Assembly (NCBI RefSeq): GCF_901709675.1
Contig: NC_051098.1
Coordinates: forward strand, 7,815,000 to 7,878,999
From: Syngnathus acus
Taxonomy: Eukaryota > Chordata > Actinopteri > Syngnathiformes > Syngnathidae
Length of the DNA stretch: 64,000 nucleotides
Reading direction: 5' to 3'
The notes below the pieces were generated by a model. The model had not been told where the DNA came from and did no database searches. It saw only the letters and a program-made list of their open reading frames with translations. Shown piece by piece: positions 1 to 11,158 of this stretch (positions are counted from its first letter, which is position 1; each line of letters starts with the position of its first letter). Both the position numbers and the translations under genes were made by a program.

Positions 1-2398
1 CAATGTTTATGTCAACGCTTTAGCACTGGGAGCAATGAAGTGAGGCTACAAAGGAGTGTTTCTCTGGCAACAGCAGCAAATCCCATCAAATCCTGATTCT
101 CTATCAAACACACACACAAACATGTATGCACACACTTCTCAAGAGACCAAACCAGAAGCTTGGGAAAAAGATGGCCACACTCTGCTCCCCCCCTCACCAT
201 AAATCCCCCCCCCCCTTTCTCCGTCCTACACCCTGCATCCAACCAAGGGAGGTGACAGGAGAAAGCACCCCAGCTGCCCTACACTAACGCTGTGGCGTGC
301 GTCCCAGGCTGCTAACATCAATCTCGCTTGAGGATGGGAAGAGGCCAGAGTCAAAAGCACTGGAAAGAATGTTCCAGTTTAAAATAAAATACTCATGATA
401 AAAGAAAAAAACGACATGGAAAAATCCAGCAAAAAGGAGGGGGTGAGGGAGAGATTGGGGTTGCCGGTTTTCTAGTAAAGACAATGCCCTGCGGTTTAAT
501 GTCACCAACAACACGTGGGGAACGACAACGCGAGCACGTGGCACTGATAAAAATTATAATAACAACAACAAAGGGTAAGCATGGGTCAGGATTCCAGTAA
601 TCGTAACACAGTCATTTGTTTGCTTTGACTTGTTAATCAACAAGGAGCTATTGTGTGAGTAGCGCGTGTTGTCACAGTAAGTAGAAGGCAAATCTGTTTT
701 AGCCCTGATGAAGACTGAGTTGAAACGTGTTGGCAACAAACTCTTCCGCGACAGAGTGCCTCAGCTTCTCCGATGCTTTTTATTCACTTTTTTGTTTTTG
801 CCCATCTAATTTGAAGCGCATCTGTTAAGTGTGAGTTTTTGCCTCATGACTTTGCATTCAATGTTTTTAAGCCATAGCAGCACTCTCCTCGGTTTTCTCT
901 TTTTGGAATTGTTTACATGAATGACAAACTAACTTAAGATCTTATGTGATATTTTTTTTTAAACAGTTATGATTTTACATAAATATTTTAATGTTGGGTC
1001 ATAATCTTTCAAGAATAAAATCATATTAATAAGAAAAAATAATTTGCTAACGAATTGTAAAATTATGAGAACTTTTACTTTTAAAAAAACGGGTAAAATA
1101 AAACAAGTATATACACAATTTTCTGTGATAAAAACTGTAATTTTACCATCATAACCATCATCTAACATCGTACATTCCTAGTTTGATCCTGAACGATTAC
1201 ACAGATATCACTAGCATATTTTCCACGTCATCCCTATCTTTGTCTAAGGTCAAACTATAATTGATGATGTCTTGGGGCATGCCCCTGCCTTCAATAAAAT
1301 TATGTGTAGAGAATCATATGAACTTTTAATTAACTCTTCTAACACAAACCAAACAAGCTCATTGACGAAGGTAACTTTAGTACAGACTCTTCATGATATC
1401 TTTTAGAAAAAAACAAAATATATTTGACTTAGATGTCGTCAGTGGCATTTTTAAATGACATTTAGCCTCTCATGTGATGATGATGATGATAAGTCTTGAT
1501 GAAGCAAGAAATCACCATTTGAAAAGCTTGTGGCCTGTGCTTTGAATGCTATTTTTTTTTCAAATGTCTTCAAGTGTGTTTTTAGATAGTTTCGTGACCA
1601 GTGAACATTGCTCATATTCAGTGTAAAACCACATGAATCGCGTCAAACCATGAGTGTGATTTATTTAACGAGACGATCGAGATTGCTTTTCTTTGACTTT
1701 GATATGCAGCACCATTGCATTTGCTGAGTGTTATGGTGGCTGCAATGTTTCCCTAACTTGAAGCAGATGCTCGTGGGTTTTATTTTAGTTTTGTTTTTTG
1801 CCAAAACATCAAACGCTGTTGTAATTCCAAAACAGTCTTTTAAATGTTGTATGTTGTTGTAGTGCTAATTTCCAGAGTAATCTCAAGTGTCACTCTTATA
1901 TTGTGATGTAGTGTTTTGTTTTTCATTACGCCTTGACATGGATAACGATAATCAGTTGTTGGAGAAGTATCACATTAATAGTCGAAGGGGTTGTGTGGAA
2001 ATAAGAGTACAGTCGATCATACTAGTGGCCGATTCTGATATTTTGCCATATGCATCATTGTTTATAGCAGATTAAGGTCATGGGTGAGTGGTTGACTTTG
2101 GACAAAAGGATGGCCTGAACTGACATTTGCATGCGAGACCTCTTGACTGGGACTCGACCGGTTCAAGGTTATGAGTAGGGATCATGCTTATGAGTACCGG
2201 TACCAAATTGGGTCGGTACCGTAGCACCGTAAAGATTCTATATAAACGATACCGCTAACGGTAGTTTGTTTATCCAGCGACCGTCAATTATGGCGCCGCT
2301 GCCGGCATCTGTTGAAGCTGGATTCGCACCAATGTTGTTGTTTTTTATAGACTGTTATGTGTGGTCTTGAATGTTTCTGGAATGTTTCTGGTTCTTAC
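1..2398. other. ets1 intron after coding exon 2, noncoding
   Basis: AT-rich DNA with no credible exon on either strand. I looked for the short-form ets1 first exon (starting MKAAVDLKP in known proteins) and for the shared MECADV exon and found neither, so both should lie left of the window. A (GAT)n run is near 1479-1493. At 2190-2260 repeated GGTACC-type words suggest an eroded DNA transposon end. Confidence 0.6.
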
Positions 2399-2546
2399 CC
2401 GTGGGACACATGTCGTGCCCATTGGGCACCTCCTGCAGGGGCACATCATGAGGGTAGAAGGGCTGTGAGGGGTAGTACTGCTGCTGTGGCTGGACCACCG
2501 CAGGGAGATGCAACTGGGGGCCAATGGCAAGACCTCCACTCTGCCT
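2399..2546 (-). CDS. ets1: ets1 coding exon 2 (long isoform)
   Basis: A 148-base exon of 49 codons plus one base. The acceptor is TTGTTTGCACCCAG|AGG and the donor is CCCACGG|GTAAGA. The translation is rich in Gln, Pro and Tyr and includes QPQQQYYPSQPFYP and QEVPNGHD, matching the long-form ETS1 segment before the shared MECADV exon. The open frames reported on either strand here are other reading frames of this exon. Confidence 0.88.
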
Positions 2547-5500
2547 CTGGGTGCAAACAAGACACAGGGTGATACAGTTATTTATTGTGTTTTGCTGCGT
2601 GGCAGTTTGTCTTCACCACATTGTTTATGAAGCTTATCACAGAAACATAAGAGGGGGCACTGAGGGGAAGTCAAGATTTGACAACAGAGTAGGAGAGATA
2701 TGAAATTCTTTGTGGATATAAGAGATAGTGACAGATTGCCACTTTCACATTTTTAGCATTATCTAAACCTGTATTGGTCAACAAACAAAAAACCTCAATA
2801 GATATTGTTGGAGCTGCCGTTTGAATGAAATGAGAACAGAAAGAAAACTATTTTCCCACAAAAGCGAACACTGATTAAAATAGAAACAAGACAATTTTAT
2901 ATTTAACACAAACAAGCTCTAAGAGCTGAGAGTTGTGTCTAATCCTTTTTAAGATATTTCTTTTTCTGAATTTGCTATGTTGACTTGGTCATACATGATG
3001 GCCCCCAAAAATGGGCACACCAAATACAAATGTTAATAACATTATCTATTTCTTTTTTTCACAACGTTCATGGACAGAATTTCAAAGTGCACACGAGGTA
3101 CTGATGGTGTCCCGTTTGGTGGCCTGCGTCTCAAGCGGTGATTTTCAGCTCTCACTGGACCTGTTCACGGCTGGGTTTGAAGGTATTGGGATGAGAACAG
3201 CTCCTGCAAATCTGAGACCTTCTTGCTCAGTTGGAAAAAGTGGCAACAATGCTTATTCTCCTCATCGTGCAAGATAACAATATTTCTGAGCCTCAACCAT
3301 AGGACACACACAATACAATTTCCCCCCACACAACTGCTATTTTCCGGAAATAAGAGATTCAAATCTGGTATGGTAAATTTGGTATAGGCACTGCAGACTG
3401 AGCTCAAGGTTCCTGGACCTCTGGAAAATACTAATTGCTTCACAAGGTCTTGTTTTGGGACTGATAAATTAGCCTGGAAACTAAATGTCTACAATATTGC
3501 TTATAGTCTAAAAACACAATACGTAGTCTAAAAGGGGAAATGTTCCTGCGGTCAAAATATTCATTGTCAATTGTGTGTCAAATATGTCATTTGACAGCAT
3601 AAATAACATCTCGAAGGGCTTGGGAGCATTTAGATATTTTTATGATATAGTGAACATAACTAATATCTAATTGCAGGAAGTTATCATGGTAGTTTTTAGA
3701 AATCAAATAATTAATCGGCCATAGTGAAGATATACATCCCCAGGCAATGCATCATTGTTGTGCATACAACTTCGACTAGCTGACAGAGTGACTGACAATC
3801 TGATAAGCGTCCACTGTACAAGCACTGCAGCGTTTATCAGTAGCTGACCAGTTTTATGGATGGCTACCAGAGAGGAGGATGGTGGGGCAATTTATGAGAG
3901 CCTTTATGTCTGAGTGGGATGGGACTGTCTCCTATCAGTGCAGTCAGCGAACAGGGAAAGTTAGAATGCATGAAAGCCCACATGATGATGGATGGATTTG
4001 AGAGAGGAGTTGAGATAACACATTACCTTCAAATGCATAGGCTGCTTTGTAAAATGAAGGGGGTGAAACAAATATGTGTTTGTGCCACTGAATAACAGTG
4101 AGCATTCACATTATCAGCTTGTTATTTTTTATTGAAAACCTAAAAAAAAAACAACGTATATCTAATAAACCATTTTAATAATACATCCTCCGTAAACAGT
4201 TACATTTGGTCAGTAATATTGATGGACCAGTCATAACGCCGCTCATGTTGCGCTCACAGAGGCATTAATGCTAAAATTACATTTCAACCTCTTACACCCT
4301 TTAATTTGATCAAATATTTTCTTTATTTCTTATCATGAATAATGACTAACAACTAAACTTGTGAAGAATGAGGTCACTAGGTTGTTTTTGCAATTTCATT
4401 GCTCTGGTCTTTTGCGATGCTGGCTGAAACCTCTAAACTTGAATATCTATAACTCTTCATTCAGGCATTCTTGTGTAAGAAAGACGATGAGAACAGACCT
4501 CTGCTATATTAATTTCACATCTGGAAACTTCACCATAATATGGAGATGTTGGGGATTGAACCCAAGACCTCATACATGCGAAGCATGCGCTCTTCCACTG
4601 AGCTACATCCCCTCATAACCTCAGTGGTAAGGATTTGACAAATGCGGGGTAAGGGGTGGGGTTGGGTACCAGCTACATTGCTAGATTAAGAAGCTCAATC
4701 ACTGTCTTGAGCAGTGGTGGGTAAAGTACGGCTGGGACAACATGCAGCCTTTTGTGTTATTTAATCTTTCCCACTGAACATATACGTATTTGTTACATCC
4801 ATTCCTTCCTCCAAATTGGCTGGTTAAAAAATGAAGTATTATTTAATGTTGTATTATATTTAATTCATTTAGCTCATTCAATAATTGGTAAATTAATATA
4901 TTACAAATGATAACATTTTTTTAAATGTAAAACGCGTAGACACGTATGTTTTATTAGATAAATGTTTAAAGTTATTTTAAGGTTAAATTAAAGTTATAAT
5001 ATTTAAAAAGAATTCTAAGTAAATGATTCATAAAAAAAACAAGATTAAAATGAGGGCTTTACTTTTATCATTTTTTGTTACAGCTGCAGCTTTTGTAACA
5101 TGTGCTTTATAAATAAAGCTGTATTGTATTGTACTTTATGATATAAGAAAACTTCATACATATCTTTCTGCTTTTTTAACCACACTACAAATTACCATTA
5201 TAAAAATCCAATTTGGCCCTTGCCAACAAACGTTGGCCCTGGTCCAGGGAGATCATTAGTTATGAATAATGTAATATGAACACAAAATAATTGTACTGAA
5301 TGTTCATCAGGCTACTGAGAGACGCTGAAACAACAAATGTCTTTTGATGATTCTCATCCATTCAAACAAGTTTGCGCTGTACTCACCTTCTGACCAAGTC
5401 TGCCCTCATATGCAAACGCCTCAATTCCAAAGGCGAGCATTGCCACCTGAGCCAATTAGGACCTGCGATGCGGTAACCTTCTATGTTTTCTATCAGGCGA

Positions 5501-6132
5501 GTGTGGGGTTCTCATTAGCATATAACCTCCGTCTCTTATCCTAATGCACTGAAGCGCTGCATACAAATGGAGGCATTTGTGTTGTTGCTCCTTGGCCTGC
5601 ACCCTTCAAATGCTCACCTGCCAGGAATCCCAATGTTCCCTGCTACTTCTAACTCCGTATTATTTGGAAAGACCTGCATCCAGTACAGTGGATGAGCGGA
5701 GCGGCGGCAGAGATGCTCCGACTTCAATTGGCCGAGTTAATTCAAGGTCGGAGGCTCCTCGGTCTCCGCACGAGCGCCAAAAAGAGAAGTACATGTTGGT
5801 GCAGGGTGATTGTGTAACACAGAAAGAAGCGCGTGTGGGGACAATGAAAAAAATCTTTGACAAAATCATTAAGTACAGCATGTGCGGAGAAAGTGAACGC
5901 CACCATACATGAGAAAGAACCGGGAAAATAATTATGGAATCCAGTGTAGAAAACACACGCATCAGATCACATTCTGGCAAATAATGTCTTCACACTCCCA
6001 ACTGGCTGTGTGGTAGGTAGTCTGGGGTAATTTATGAGAGGAGAAGGGAGTTGGGGGTCTTACCATCGCGGCCAGACGGTCACAGGGGTGAAGGGCTGGA
6101 TAGGAAGAAACTGGATCCACGTAGTAACTCAT
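2399..6132 (-). CDS. ets1: ets1 long isoform, 5' coding part (two exons; partial gene)
   Basis: This is the amino-terminal part of the ETS1 transcription factor, long (p68-type) form, joined as complement(2399..2546,6064..6132). The first exon encodes 23 residues starting MSYYVDPVSS. The second continues in phase with RQSGG and ends QEVPNGHDMCPT plus one base. Human and chicken long ETS1 start MSYFVD, have RQG after the first splice, and carry a YPF...QEVP..G segment just before the shared exon beginning (D)MECADV. The phase-1 end here fits that junction. The PNT and ETS domains are on exons left of position 1. The ets1-fli1 order is the conserved vertebrate arrangement and supports the call. 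The segment precedes the PNT domain and has no recognised fold. The homology was judged from remembered family sequence, not an alignment. Confidence 0.88.
2547..6063. other. ets1 intron between coding exons 1 and 2
   Basis: This 3.5 kb intron holds a tRNA-Ala gene in the same orientation as ets1 (4541-4612) and a less AT-rich stretch at about 5340-5560 that may be a conserved regulatory element. No other coding signal was found. Confidence 0.7.
4541..4612 (-). tRNA. tRNA-Ala (anticodon CGC)
   Basis: The 72-base minus-strand sequence folds as a full cloverleaf. The acceptor stem GGGGATG/CATCTCC includes the G3:U70 wobble pair that identifies alanine tRNAs, with discriminator A. The D stem is GCTC/GAGC. 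The anticodon stem CATGC/GTATG carries loop TTCGCAT with anticodon CGC. The T stem TTGGG/CCCAA carries loop TTCAATC. It has no intron. The D loop reads AGTGGAA where AGTGGTA is usual. No run of four T follows closely on the minus strand, so termination, and thus activity, is uncertain. All stems pair, which argues against an old pseudogene or a SINE head. Confidence 0.85.
6064..6132 (-). CDS. ets1: ets1 coding exon 1 (long isoform start)
   Basis: The start codon is at 6132-6130 and the exon has 23 complete codons. It ends in a strong donor (GCGATG|GTAAGA; the intron begins at 6063). The first residues, MSYYVDP, match the conserved MSYFVD start of long ETS1. A good acceptor (TTCTGCTGTCCACAG) ends at 6141, so the exon probably begins at 6140 with 8 bases of 5' UTR and a noncoding exon lies farther upstream. 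Confidence 0.88.
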
Positions 6133-6429
6133 CGCGGACACTGTGGACAGCAGAAGCTGGGCCTGTTGAAGGGATCAACACGGCAACGGATGAAGCAGTG
6201 TGAGGCGAGCCATCAATCACATAATGTTTACACTTTGTGTGTGGTGCGTGCGTGTGTTTCTGTGTGTGTTGTATGAGCAACTATGAGAGATAAGGGTGGG
6301 AGGTGGGAACAAGTAGACAAGGGATTTGTGCAATCAACTGTTTTTCCCTTGTTAAGAAGTAATCCTAATCCCACTGGTAATGTAGTGGTTCACAATTCAC
6401 ATAACACTGTATGATTTCCTTCTAAGAGA

Positions 6430-6535
6430 GCTATTTAAACTCGTCCTGTGGTTGACTGGTGACTGGTCCATTGTGTAGTCCATGTTTCCCGAAACTTACT
6501 AGGATAGACCCATACTGTCAAGCAGATAAGCAGCA
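6430..6535 (+). repeat. eroded V-SINE 3' fragment
   Basis: The order GTGACTGGTCCA...TAGGATAGACC...AGATAAGCAGCAT resembles the 3' body of the intact V-SINE at 53405-53766 read on its own strand. Many mismatches. Confidence 0.45.
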
Positions 6536-6667
6536 TATGAATTAGAGATGGAAAATCTGCATGAAAGGCAGTCTGTGGTTTGATGATTAATTTCCTTTTC
6601 CCAGTTAAGCATGGAAGCTATAAATATTGAAAGAACCATCCATATGTCGCGTATGCTTACTAAAGTA

Positions 6668-6885
6668 TGCTGGAACCAATCCCAGGTGACTTTGGGTGGG
6701 CGCTAGGGTGAACCCTGTTCATATATGGACAGTTTAGATGACCAACTTAGCTTCAGTTGACTTAACATGCAAATGCTTTTAGAGCATTTGTGAATATACC
6801 TGAAGAAAACCCCACACAAGCATTGGGAGAACATGCAAACTACACAAGAAGGTTGAGGCAAGGATTTGTGACCGAACATTCTTGA
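6668..6885 (-). repeat. eroded V-SINE
   Basis: The plus strand runs in the same order as the intact copy at 53405: TGCTGGAACCAATCCCAG, GTGAACCCTG, GGACAGTTTAGA, AACATGCA, AGAAAACCCCACACAAGC, GGGAGAACATGCAAACT, ending near the degraded head. The SINE therefore lies on the minus strand. Confidence 0.75.
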
Positions 6886-6979
6886 CAGGGAAGCCGGATG
6901 TGCTAAAAATCGGACCACCGTGCTGCCTGTTGTCATTTTGTGGTATTAGAAATTTGCTTGATCCACCAATGAATGCATG

Positions 6980-6982
6980 TAT

Positions 6983-7025
<43 letters not shown>

Positions 7026-7027
7026 TT
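6980..7027 (+). repeat. (TTTA)n microsatellite
   Basis: About eleven ATTT units in a row, next to a V-SINE fragment. Confidence 0.95.
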
Positions 7028-7049
7028 CATTCAGATAACTGGTCTATCT

Positions 7050-7172
7050 AGTTCAGGTAAACCCTGGACAGGCGACTGGTTAATACACAAACAACTATCC
7101 ACACTCACATTAATACCCAAAGACAATTTAGCATCCACATTTTTACGTGCATGGGAACATTATGCAAATATT
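7050..7172 (-). repeat. eroded V-SINE middle part
   Basis: The words AAACCCTGGACAGGCGACTGG, ACAAACAACTATCCACACTCACATT and AGACAATTTAG follow the order of the V-SINE core. The element is on the minus strand and both ends are lost. Confidence 0.65.
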
Positions 7173-8167
7173 TGTAAATGAAGATTCAAACCATAAATCT
7201 CCTGACTGAACGGCAGTAATGATTGCACTGAAAAGATATATTGCCATAATTAAAATACTACTAATAATAAATTAATTTATGCTATTTATGACTGATTTAT
7301 GATAATTTACAATATTTTACAATTTGTATGGTGGAAGATTGGCGAGCAAAGACTCCAACTGTACCAACTGTATTACATACAGTGTGCTCTAAAAGAATGC
7401 TACAAATGAATAAATAAATCAACAACTCATAAATCAATCAACTATCAATCAAATAAATCATCAACTTCACATCACTCCACTCTCTTTGCATAACCTACTT
7501 GTTTAGAACCTCCTCTCATTTGAGGCTTCCTCTCCTCCCACGAAATTTGCTTTCATTTGTAACACTGCTTACTCGAAGAACCATCAAATATCAGAGCTGG
7601 AAAGGAAAACACGCAATATGGTACACGTGGATAACAGTTCATCTCCCTCACACACAGAAAGAAAGAAAAAAAGTACTGTAAAGGCGCATTGCCACGTGTG
7701 CTTTGACAGCAGTTGGTACATTGAGGAATGGTGAAAGCGCTCAACACTTCCAGATGTTGACTAGGAGTCACTCAATGCGTCACTTTAGAGAACAATGCCC
7801 AAATCACTTCTCACATCTCATTCAAACACATGCTACACCTTGTGGCTTTAATTTGCATGACGCACATGAGGTGCGGCGATTGAATAATATCAAATAAAAC
7901 CCATTTTTTTCACAGAACTGCGTTGCACCCGTATGAATCTAAAATAGAGCAAATAATTCAAATTGTACTTTAGATTAAATGCTGACGCGACATGTCGCTA
8001 TTAGCAATAATAAAATTTTAAAAAAAAAACGCGCTTCAAGAAAAATTAAAAAACTGACAAGAAAGTTTAAACCGGACACTTTTAGTGAGATGAACCGATC
8101 ACGTGACTTTCCTCTCCGATAAACAGTGGCTATTAAAATGCAGATGGCAAAAACAATAACACCTTAC

Positions 8168-8240
8168 CGTAACGTGTTGAAAGAAGTTTGGAAGCTGCAC
8201 ACTTGAGAGACTTGAGAGATGCTCTACCTGCTCCGATCGA
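8168..8240 (-). other. ets1: possible noncoding first exon of ets1
   Basis: On the minus strand a strong donor (TTACG|GTAAGG) has its last exon base at 8168. A TATA-like TATAAT lies at 8271-8266, which would place transcription start near 8240. Splicing from here to the acceptor at 6141 would complete the 5' UTR before the ATG at 6132. The exon is inferred from signals only. Confidence 0.35.
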
Positions 8241-8265
8241 GTCCCGGCGGGAAAGGAGCAGGAAT

Positions 8266-8271
8266 ATTATA
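8266..8271 (-). promoter_or_regulatory. TATA-like box of the putative ets1 promoter
   Basis: The minus strand reads GTATAATATTCC about 100 bases upstream of the donor at 8168. The surrounding DNA (about 8190-8330) has more CpG than its flanks. This is weak signal evidence only. Confidence 0.3.
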
Positions 8272-8773
8272 CACACATGTAGTCCCTCCCTCGATCATAA
8301 CGGTGATCCTCTCCAAATCCTCTTTTCCCTTTTGGCGTGGATTCATGCACCTCACACGCAGCAGCTGCTCTCCACCGCACAGGTGTAAACTTGCAAGCGT
8401 CTTGGTCAGCTTGCTGGAAGATGACTCTACTTTTTTCTTTTATTCATGTAATTGACAGCAGACTACATATATAACAGGCTACACCTTTTTAAATTTAATA
8501 TACTATCTAGAAATCATTTAGAACAGAACATAAGTGCACACACTTAACCTTTGTACAAGTGTTTTGTCCAAGGGACCACCATTATAACCAAGAAGCAACT
8601 CGGGGACCACTGCTTTGGCGGAATATTATTTTATTTTTGCACCAAAGGAGGATAAACCTATGCAGGGTATTTAGTTGCATCTGCGTGTCTAATTTGGGAA
8701 TTTCAGCTACATTCGACATAATTTGGATGGAAAAAGTATTCATAAAACTACCTGAAAAATAAATCTAGTCTAA

Positions 8774-8842
8774 AATGAGTTGAGAATTGAATCCACCACC
8801 TTCAAGATTGAAGTCTACCACTATAACTGAGCCACACTGTGA
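8774..8842 (-). repeat. possible V-SINE head fragment
   Basis: ATTGAATCCACCACCTTCAAG, then GAAGTCTACCACTATAACTGAGCCAC, resembles the tRNA-derived head of V-SINEs on the minus strand. Short and diverged. Confidence 0.4.
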
Positions 8843-11088
8843 AAGAGTTTTTGGTTGACTAAAAACGGTTAATGGCTAGGAATGGAAAATGGGAGGGTGG
8901 TACCTATTTTCACAGGTTGACTCATTCTAATAGCGCTTCTGTTAGAATTAGTACCCCCGTGTAACTTTGCTTTGGGAGGGGGGAACCTTTTAAAAAGTGT
9001 AGCAACACTTGGTGAAAACACCCCCAGGAAGACACAGAAAAAGTTAGTTGATGTCGAGGGTTCACCGTTTTAAAATCACAAAAATCTCTATTTGAATTAG
9101 ATAAACTCATATATTATCTATGTTATTAAGATTAAGTCATTCTTCACCATGAAACTATGGAAAAATGTTACCTTGGAAAATTAGCTTCAGCTCCTGTACT
9201 TTCATGATGATGAAGTTTGAGTGGAAAAGCAAACACCCGTTTACATTGAACTCCAATAATGCCCCTTTTACATCTAATTTGATTTGAAATGCAATTTTAA
9301 TATGTTCAGTTAGATTTTTACATTATTCATCATCTTCCAGGGAAATGTAAAAGACACACATGGTGTTTTTTCTTTTTCCGGTTAAAACTTGACACTCTTG
9401 TGTCAAATAACATTAATACTAATAACTGCTGTGTGACTGCCGTGATTGTGCACACATACAGTACATGACATAGGTGTCATATCGTCCCCCACTAGCAACC
9501 TGCTGACCCCAACAGCACATGAATGTTGCGCAGTCTCCTGCGAAATGAGAAATTTGCTTCAGCACATCTTCAAGCCACCTGCTTACCCTTGATAGTGACT
9601 CCAGATAACAGAGTAGGTTTATCTCTCCATTTGCTTATTTTTCACTTTATTATTTTTTTTATTTACAAGCTTTAGAGGGCTCAGATATGGACCAGATCAC
9701 GCCACTGTCGCTTTCCCGCTGAACACTTGTGAACCATCTGAAACACCTTGTGGCTCCATGATAATTCTGTGACCCCCGGTTCAGCATTTGTTTGAATTAG
9801 AAAGTGCACGCTTCAAACCGCGTGACAGCCTCTACTCTTAACAGTAAATCTTCAGATGCAGGGGTAAGGAGATATGTGTCTGGAAGTGTGGGGCTTAAGT
9901 ATGGGGGAGGGAGTTAAATCCAAGGCTAGAGGCGTGAAGAAGTACTAGAAGGGGTTCAGGCTGCCTTTTCTCAAGACCCCTCTTGGTTTTGATGGGCCTC
10001 AGCTCAGCAACTACACAGGGGCCCCGGGGGATGCACATGGGCAACACGTCGAGGGCAAAAGGCGAGCCTATGACTTATTGCCATGTGGAGAGCGAAGCAC
10101 ACTTCTGTGTTGAGACAAAATTGAATAAAAAGCAACGATGAATGTTGGCTAGATCTGCAGCAAAGCTGTTTCAATTAGATGGCTCAGCAGTTCAAAGTAC
10201 ACTTCTGTTTTGCAGGAAGACGCTTTCGTCACATGTCCCCGTGGCTTCTCTACCACCACATTATGGTATCTTTTTTCCCAGTCCTCTCTATAGACGTTGG
10301 TCGTGTTTTCCTGTGAACAGAAAGTGAAAGCATGACTAGCAACCGTCAAATCGGACAGTGGGAACAAACACTCGGTAAATTAATGATCTACCATTTCTTG
10401 TCATGCAACATGCATCCATGTTGTCAGAGTTTATGACAGGCTAAAAGGAATCGAAAGTGACAGGTTTGAGACCTGCTGATATGAAAGTAGCTAGGTTTCT
10501 CAAGATAGTTCCTCAAGGCTTTGGATGGATCTCTCCAAGATTGTTGGTAAAGGGCCATCATTGATGTAATACCTCTCATTGGAAAGATGACAATTGAGAT
10601 ATTGCGGGATTTACAGGATTTAATGTTCATTCGATCTCATTTGAGGTTTATTGAGCAGGTATTTAATATTGTCACTCTGGTTGGAGATAGACAATATTTC
10701 CCTCCTTTAACCCATCGACGTTCATGAACTATAAGCCACTATTGCTATGGTGAAAGCCAGTGGGAAAATGGTGCAGTGGCCATGAATCATGTTAAAATAT
10801 TGCTTAGAGATTTACAAACAATAAAGATTTGTGGTTCAAAAATACGGAGGTTTATTTTTTGTTCGTTTTCCACTAAGTTTTTCAAGAGTTTTTTATGTTG
10901 TCACTGCTTGCGACTTTAATCGACTTCTGCCATCCTGAATCTTACTCCCCCTTTGCTGGTGTGCCGTAAGTAGATCCAGATGGTCAGTTCTTTTTCTTTT
11001 CTCATTTACTCATTTTGGACCTTCTTAAGATAGCCCTGACAGATGATATTAATGGTCTTTTATTAGCATTGTCCTGATTAGAGCGGAA

Positions 11089-11102
11089 AGAGAGAGAGAG
11101 AG

Positions 11103-11156
<54 letters not shown>
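11089..11156 (+). repeat. (GA)n microsatellite
   Basis: About 34 GA units with one AGCA interruption near 11100. Confidence 0.95.

Positions 11157-11158
<2 letters not shown>

Larger units (their letters stand above)
6141..8167. other. probable ets1 5' intron with eroded repeats
   Basis: No coding signal was found. The stretch contains eroded V-SINE pieces (about 6430-6535, 6668-6885 and 7050-7172), a (TTTA)n array and AT-rich unique DNA. If the first exon at 8168 is real, this is the first intron of ets1. Otherwise it is the promoter-side flank. Confidence 0.5.

Noticed and set aside
2165-2330. Possible DNA transposon end with GGTACC-type words
   Set aside because: Suggestive of an eroded fish hAT end, but neither inverted repeats nor a target duplication could be fixed.
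1-2398. Search for the short-form ets1 first exon and the shared MECADV exon
   Set aside because: Neither was found on the minus strand, so they should lie beyond the left edge.
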